Assembly (NCBI GenBank): GCA_900551415.1 | Contig: URWB01000051.1 | Location: 1-15,216, forward strand | DNA: 15,216 nucleotides | Direction: 5' to 3' | From: an uncultured Eubacteriales bacterium | GTDB taxonomy: Bacteria > Bacillota > Clostridia > Peptostreptococcales > Anaerovoracaceae | In this document: positions 13,276 to 15,216 of the stretch, in pieces | Layout: every line of letters starts with the position of its first letter | Position numbering within the stretch: the stretch's first letter is position 1 | The notes under the pieces: model-generated | The model's database searches: none | Told to the model about the DNA's origin: nothing | Seen by the model: the letters and a program-made list of their open reading frames with translations, nothing else | Translations under genes and position numbers: made by a program

Positions 13276-15216
13276 TGCAGTCTCCTTTCGATTTGGTACG
13301 CCAAGTATCGCAGGAAACGAGAAAGAAAGCTATTCACCAGAGCCACCAAAGAACGCCGCACAAACGAAGCAAAGTCAACTAATCTGTAAACAAATCCGGT
13401 CGGGCTGCGACGGCAAAGCCCTCGCGCCCGGTCACGACCACGCCGTTCTGCCCACCGGAGCAGTGGATGACGAGGAGATTGCCCACGCTGTCGTAGCCGC
13501 AGACGATCCCGACGTGGCTGTCGTCCGCGTAAAAGACGAGATCGCCGGGCAGTGCGTCTGACCATGCAATGTTGGTGCAATAGCCATGCTGTGAGGCTGC
13601 GCCACCACCGCGTCCGGGCAGGTATGCACCGTTCGTGGCGTTATAGAATGTCCAGTCCACAAAGCCGGAGCAGTCCAGTCCGAACGGCAGCACCTTGCCG
13701 GTCGAACCGCTGCCCGGTGCAGTGACCGTCGTCGGCGTTCCCCAGCGGCTGTCCCCGCCGAGAACGAGGCTTTTGCCGCCCCAGAAATACGTCACTTTTC
13801 CAAGAAGCTGATATGCTGTCAGGACAATGGATTCTCGCAGCGGGTCAAGATCATCTGGCAGCGTGCCTTGGATGTCCGAAATGTCGACGGGGCCGATGGG
13901 CGTACCGCCCGGTTGATAATTACCGATCAGGGAAAGGAAAATGTCGTCGTAGTCCGGTTTCAGCAGTTCTTCGAGCATCTCCCGCTGCTGGGCAGTGAAG
14001 CTGTATTCATCTGCCATCTGCATGGCATCCTTGATCTGTGCGGAGATGTGCAGTGTTGTGATCTGCTCGCCGTCTACGGTTCTGGTCGTCAATTCGTATT
14101 CCAACTTGTTGGCATCGAAGAAAATTTCCCGCAGAAGCTGGAGTTTTTCCTCATCCATCGTCATAACGTCCAGCCCATGTTCTTCGTCGGTCGAGACCTT
14201 GACCGCGTACACAGCCAGCACGTTCCGCCAATTTTGAAGCATGGCCGCTTCCATGCCCTCCTGCATATCCAACTCGTCGTATGGATGATCCTCCATGATA
14301 CAGTAGATTTCATCGGTGAACTCGCCGTTCAGCGTTGCAACCGCGTCCGGAATCTTGATTTCCGTACCGGTATCCTCACCGGCGAACAGGATACCGAGCG
14401 GCGAGGCAAACAGCATCCCAACGAGCAAGATCACCACAACAACGGAAACAGCAGCCGCGCCGCCTGCACCAATCGCTGCGACCAGCTTTTCTGCCGCTGC
14501 CACGATTGCCCGCAGGACCTTCCTTCCGGCCTCTTTCGCGGTTTTGGCCGCTTTGATTGCTGTATCCCGAAGCACCTGCCCTTTGCGGATGACAGTTGCG
14601 GCCTGCTTGGGAGCAGCCGCCGACGCTTTGCATGGCAAGGCTTTTCCCGCAGATGTGGCGGACTTGATTTTCGCTTTCGGGGCTGTTTTGATCTTTTGCT
14701 TTCTCACAACAGCCGGACGCACCTGCTTCTGAACACGCACTGGTTTTGCAGGAGCGGCATTTTTGCCCGTTGGCAGAGGGGCAGTTTCATTTGCAAACAG
14801 CGGTTTACATAATTTTATATCACCTTGAATCATTTCTCTCGCTGCCTGCTGTGGGTTTGCCTGCACGGGCGTTACCTGTGTCGGTTGCTGCGCCGCAATG
14901 TATTTCTGCTTGCTCTTGATATCCGGCAGCAGTGTCTGCGGGGTATCCGGCGTCACGGATTCCGTATTGGCGCGCATGGAGGCCGCCTGCGGCTGCCGTG
15001 TTCGGATCTGCGGCAGGGCTGACTGCTCCGGCTCCGTACTATGGGAAACGTGGAGTTTTTGCTGTTCACGAACAGTTTCCCGTGTACGGATGACCGGCGA
15101 AAATGTTTCGGAATCTGTGAGCATATCTTCAATACCGCTCGCTTCTTCCTTGAGAAGATGTTGTTTTTTCCGTTTCTTTCGGATGTACTCTTTCGTCTTG
15201 ATTTCAGGAAGCGCGA
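13100..15216. mobile_element. Edge of an integrative conjugative element (left part inferred, right part beyond window)
   Basis: The minus-strand genes here belong to a conjugation module (a wall hydrolase of the CD1108 type and a ribbon-helix-helix-like protein), while everything up to 12837 is housekeeping on the plus strand. The boundary is placed near 13040-13130, where a minus-strand and a plus-strand frame overlap tail to tail and both lose normal protein character. No integrase, relaxase or attachment repeat is visible within the window, so the exact end and element family are not defined. Confidence 0.55.
13379..15216 (-). CDS. NlpC/P60 (C40) cell-wall hydrolase of a conjugative element, CD1108-like, N-terminus beyond window
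   Basis: The frame is open to the window edge, so the ATG at 15124 is internal; 611 codons are visible. Numbering from the edge, residues 1-105 carry four copies of a degenerate motif P-x-I-(K/R)-(T/S)-(K/R). A long basic, Ala/Lys-rich cytoplasmic region follows to about 250, then one membrane helix (about 254-278, AVSVVVVILLVGMLFAS). After it come an extracellular domain characteristic of CD1108-type mobile-element proteins (about 285-430) and a C-terminal NlpC/P60 peptidase. The catalytic cysteine is C515 in FGLDCSGFVDW, with H567 in DDSHVGIV and H584 in LVIHCSG. Such proteins cut peptidoglycan to let the conjugation channel through the wall of Gram-positive cells. The product is a bitopic membrane protein. 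Downstream is the small gene at 13275. Family and role are well supported; the element type beyond that is inferred. Confidence 0.88.
   Translation of the reverse strand, partial: ALPEIKTKEYIRKKRKKQHLLKEEASGIEDMLTDSETFSPVIRTRETVREQQKLHVSHSTEPEQSALPQIRTRQPQAASMRANTESVTPDTPQTLLPDIKSKQKYIAAQQPTQVTPVQANPQQAAREMIQGDIKLCKPLFANETAPLPTGKNAAPAKPVRVQKQVRPAVVRKQKIKTAPKAKIKSATSAGKALPCKASAAAPKQAATVIRKGQVLRDTAIKAAKTAKEAGRKVLRAIVAAAEKLVAAIGAGGAAAVSVVVVILLVGMLFASPLGILFAGEDTGTEIKIPDAVATLNGEFTDEIYCIMEDHPYDELDMQEGMEAAMLQNWRNVLAVYAVKVSTDEEHGLDVMTMDEEKLQLLREIFFDANKLEYELTTRTVDGEQITTLHISAQIKDAMQMADEYSFTAQQREMLEELLKPDYDDIFLSLIGNYQPGGTPIGPVDISDIQGTLPDDLDPLRESIVLTAYQLLGKVTYFWGGKSLVLGGDSRWGTPTTVTAPGSGSTGKVLPFGLDCSGFVDWTFYNATNGAYLPGRGGGAASQHGYCTNIAWSDALPGDLVFYADDSHVGIVCGYDSVGNLLVIHCSGGQNGVVVTGREGFAVAARPDLFTD

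Noticed and set aside
13191..13400. Minus-strand frame with a hydrophobic stretch (VALVNSFLSRFLRYLAYQI) between the NlpC/P60 stop and the next gene
   Set aside because: No start codon with a ribosome binding site was found, and it overlaps the well-supported start of the gene at 13275; it is too weak to annotate.
13868..14812. 314-codon open frame on the plus strand
   Set aside because: It is antisense to the NlpC/P60 gene, whose catalytic motifs and membrane helix are clear.
1..15216. CRISPR arrays, tRNA or rRNA genes, insertion sequences
   Set aside because: No regularly spaced repeats, cloverleaf-like sequence, rRNA-like sequence or transposase motif was seen on either strand.

Overview
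The window looks like a chromosomal segment of a low-to-mid-GC Gram-positive anaerobe of the class Clostridia. The grounds are strong AGGAGG ribosome binding sites, several canonical sigma-A promoters with 17-base spacers, a lipoprotein-type OppA, and a rho / DUF1385 (YqhQ) / prmC gene order. The species cannot be named from the sequence alone.

Layout. (1) 158-1672: a stand-alone M18 zinc aminopeptidase with its own promoter and terminator. (2) 1771-7851: an oligopeptide ABC transporter operon, oppB-oppC-oppD-oppF-oppA, with one clear promoter in front, tight spacing from oppB to oppF, a longer structured gap before oppA and a strong terminator behind it. Peptides captured by OppA and imported by OppBCDF would be substrates for cytoplasmic peptidases such as the M18 enzyme next door. 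(3) 7940-9202: a single AAA ATPase with a DUF4143 C-terminus, under its own promoter. (4) 9239-12837: a housekeeping operon of rho, yqhQ (DUF1385) and prmC; yqhQ and prmC overlap by 4 bases. (5) 12838-15216: the edge of an integrated conjugative element. It is read on the minus strand and carries a large membrane-anchored NlpC/P60 hydrolase (CD1108-like), which runs off the window, and a small ribbon-helix-helix-like protein. The junction with the chromosome lies near 13040-13130.

The most striking observation is in oppA. The protein is full length for its family (565 residues), but its parts are in the wrong order. Directly after the lipoprotein signal and linker comes a block of about 73 residues that in ordinary OppA proteins forms the extreme C-terminus. 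The normal mature N-terminus follows it, and the protein stops exactly where that block should begin. This is a circular permutation of a substrate-binding protein with the signal peptide kept at the front. If real, it moves the lipid anchor to a different place on the fold. A second notable feature is a four-fold degenerate peptide repeat in the cytoplasmic tail of the conjugative NlpC/P60 protein. The ordinary neighbours rpmE (after rho) and prfA (after prmC) are both absent from their usual places.
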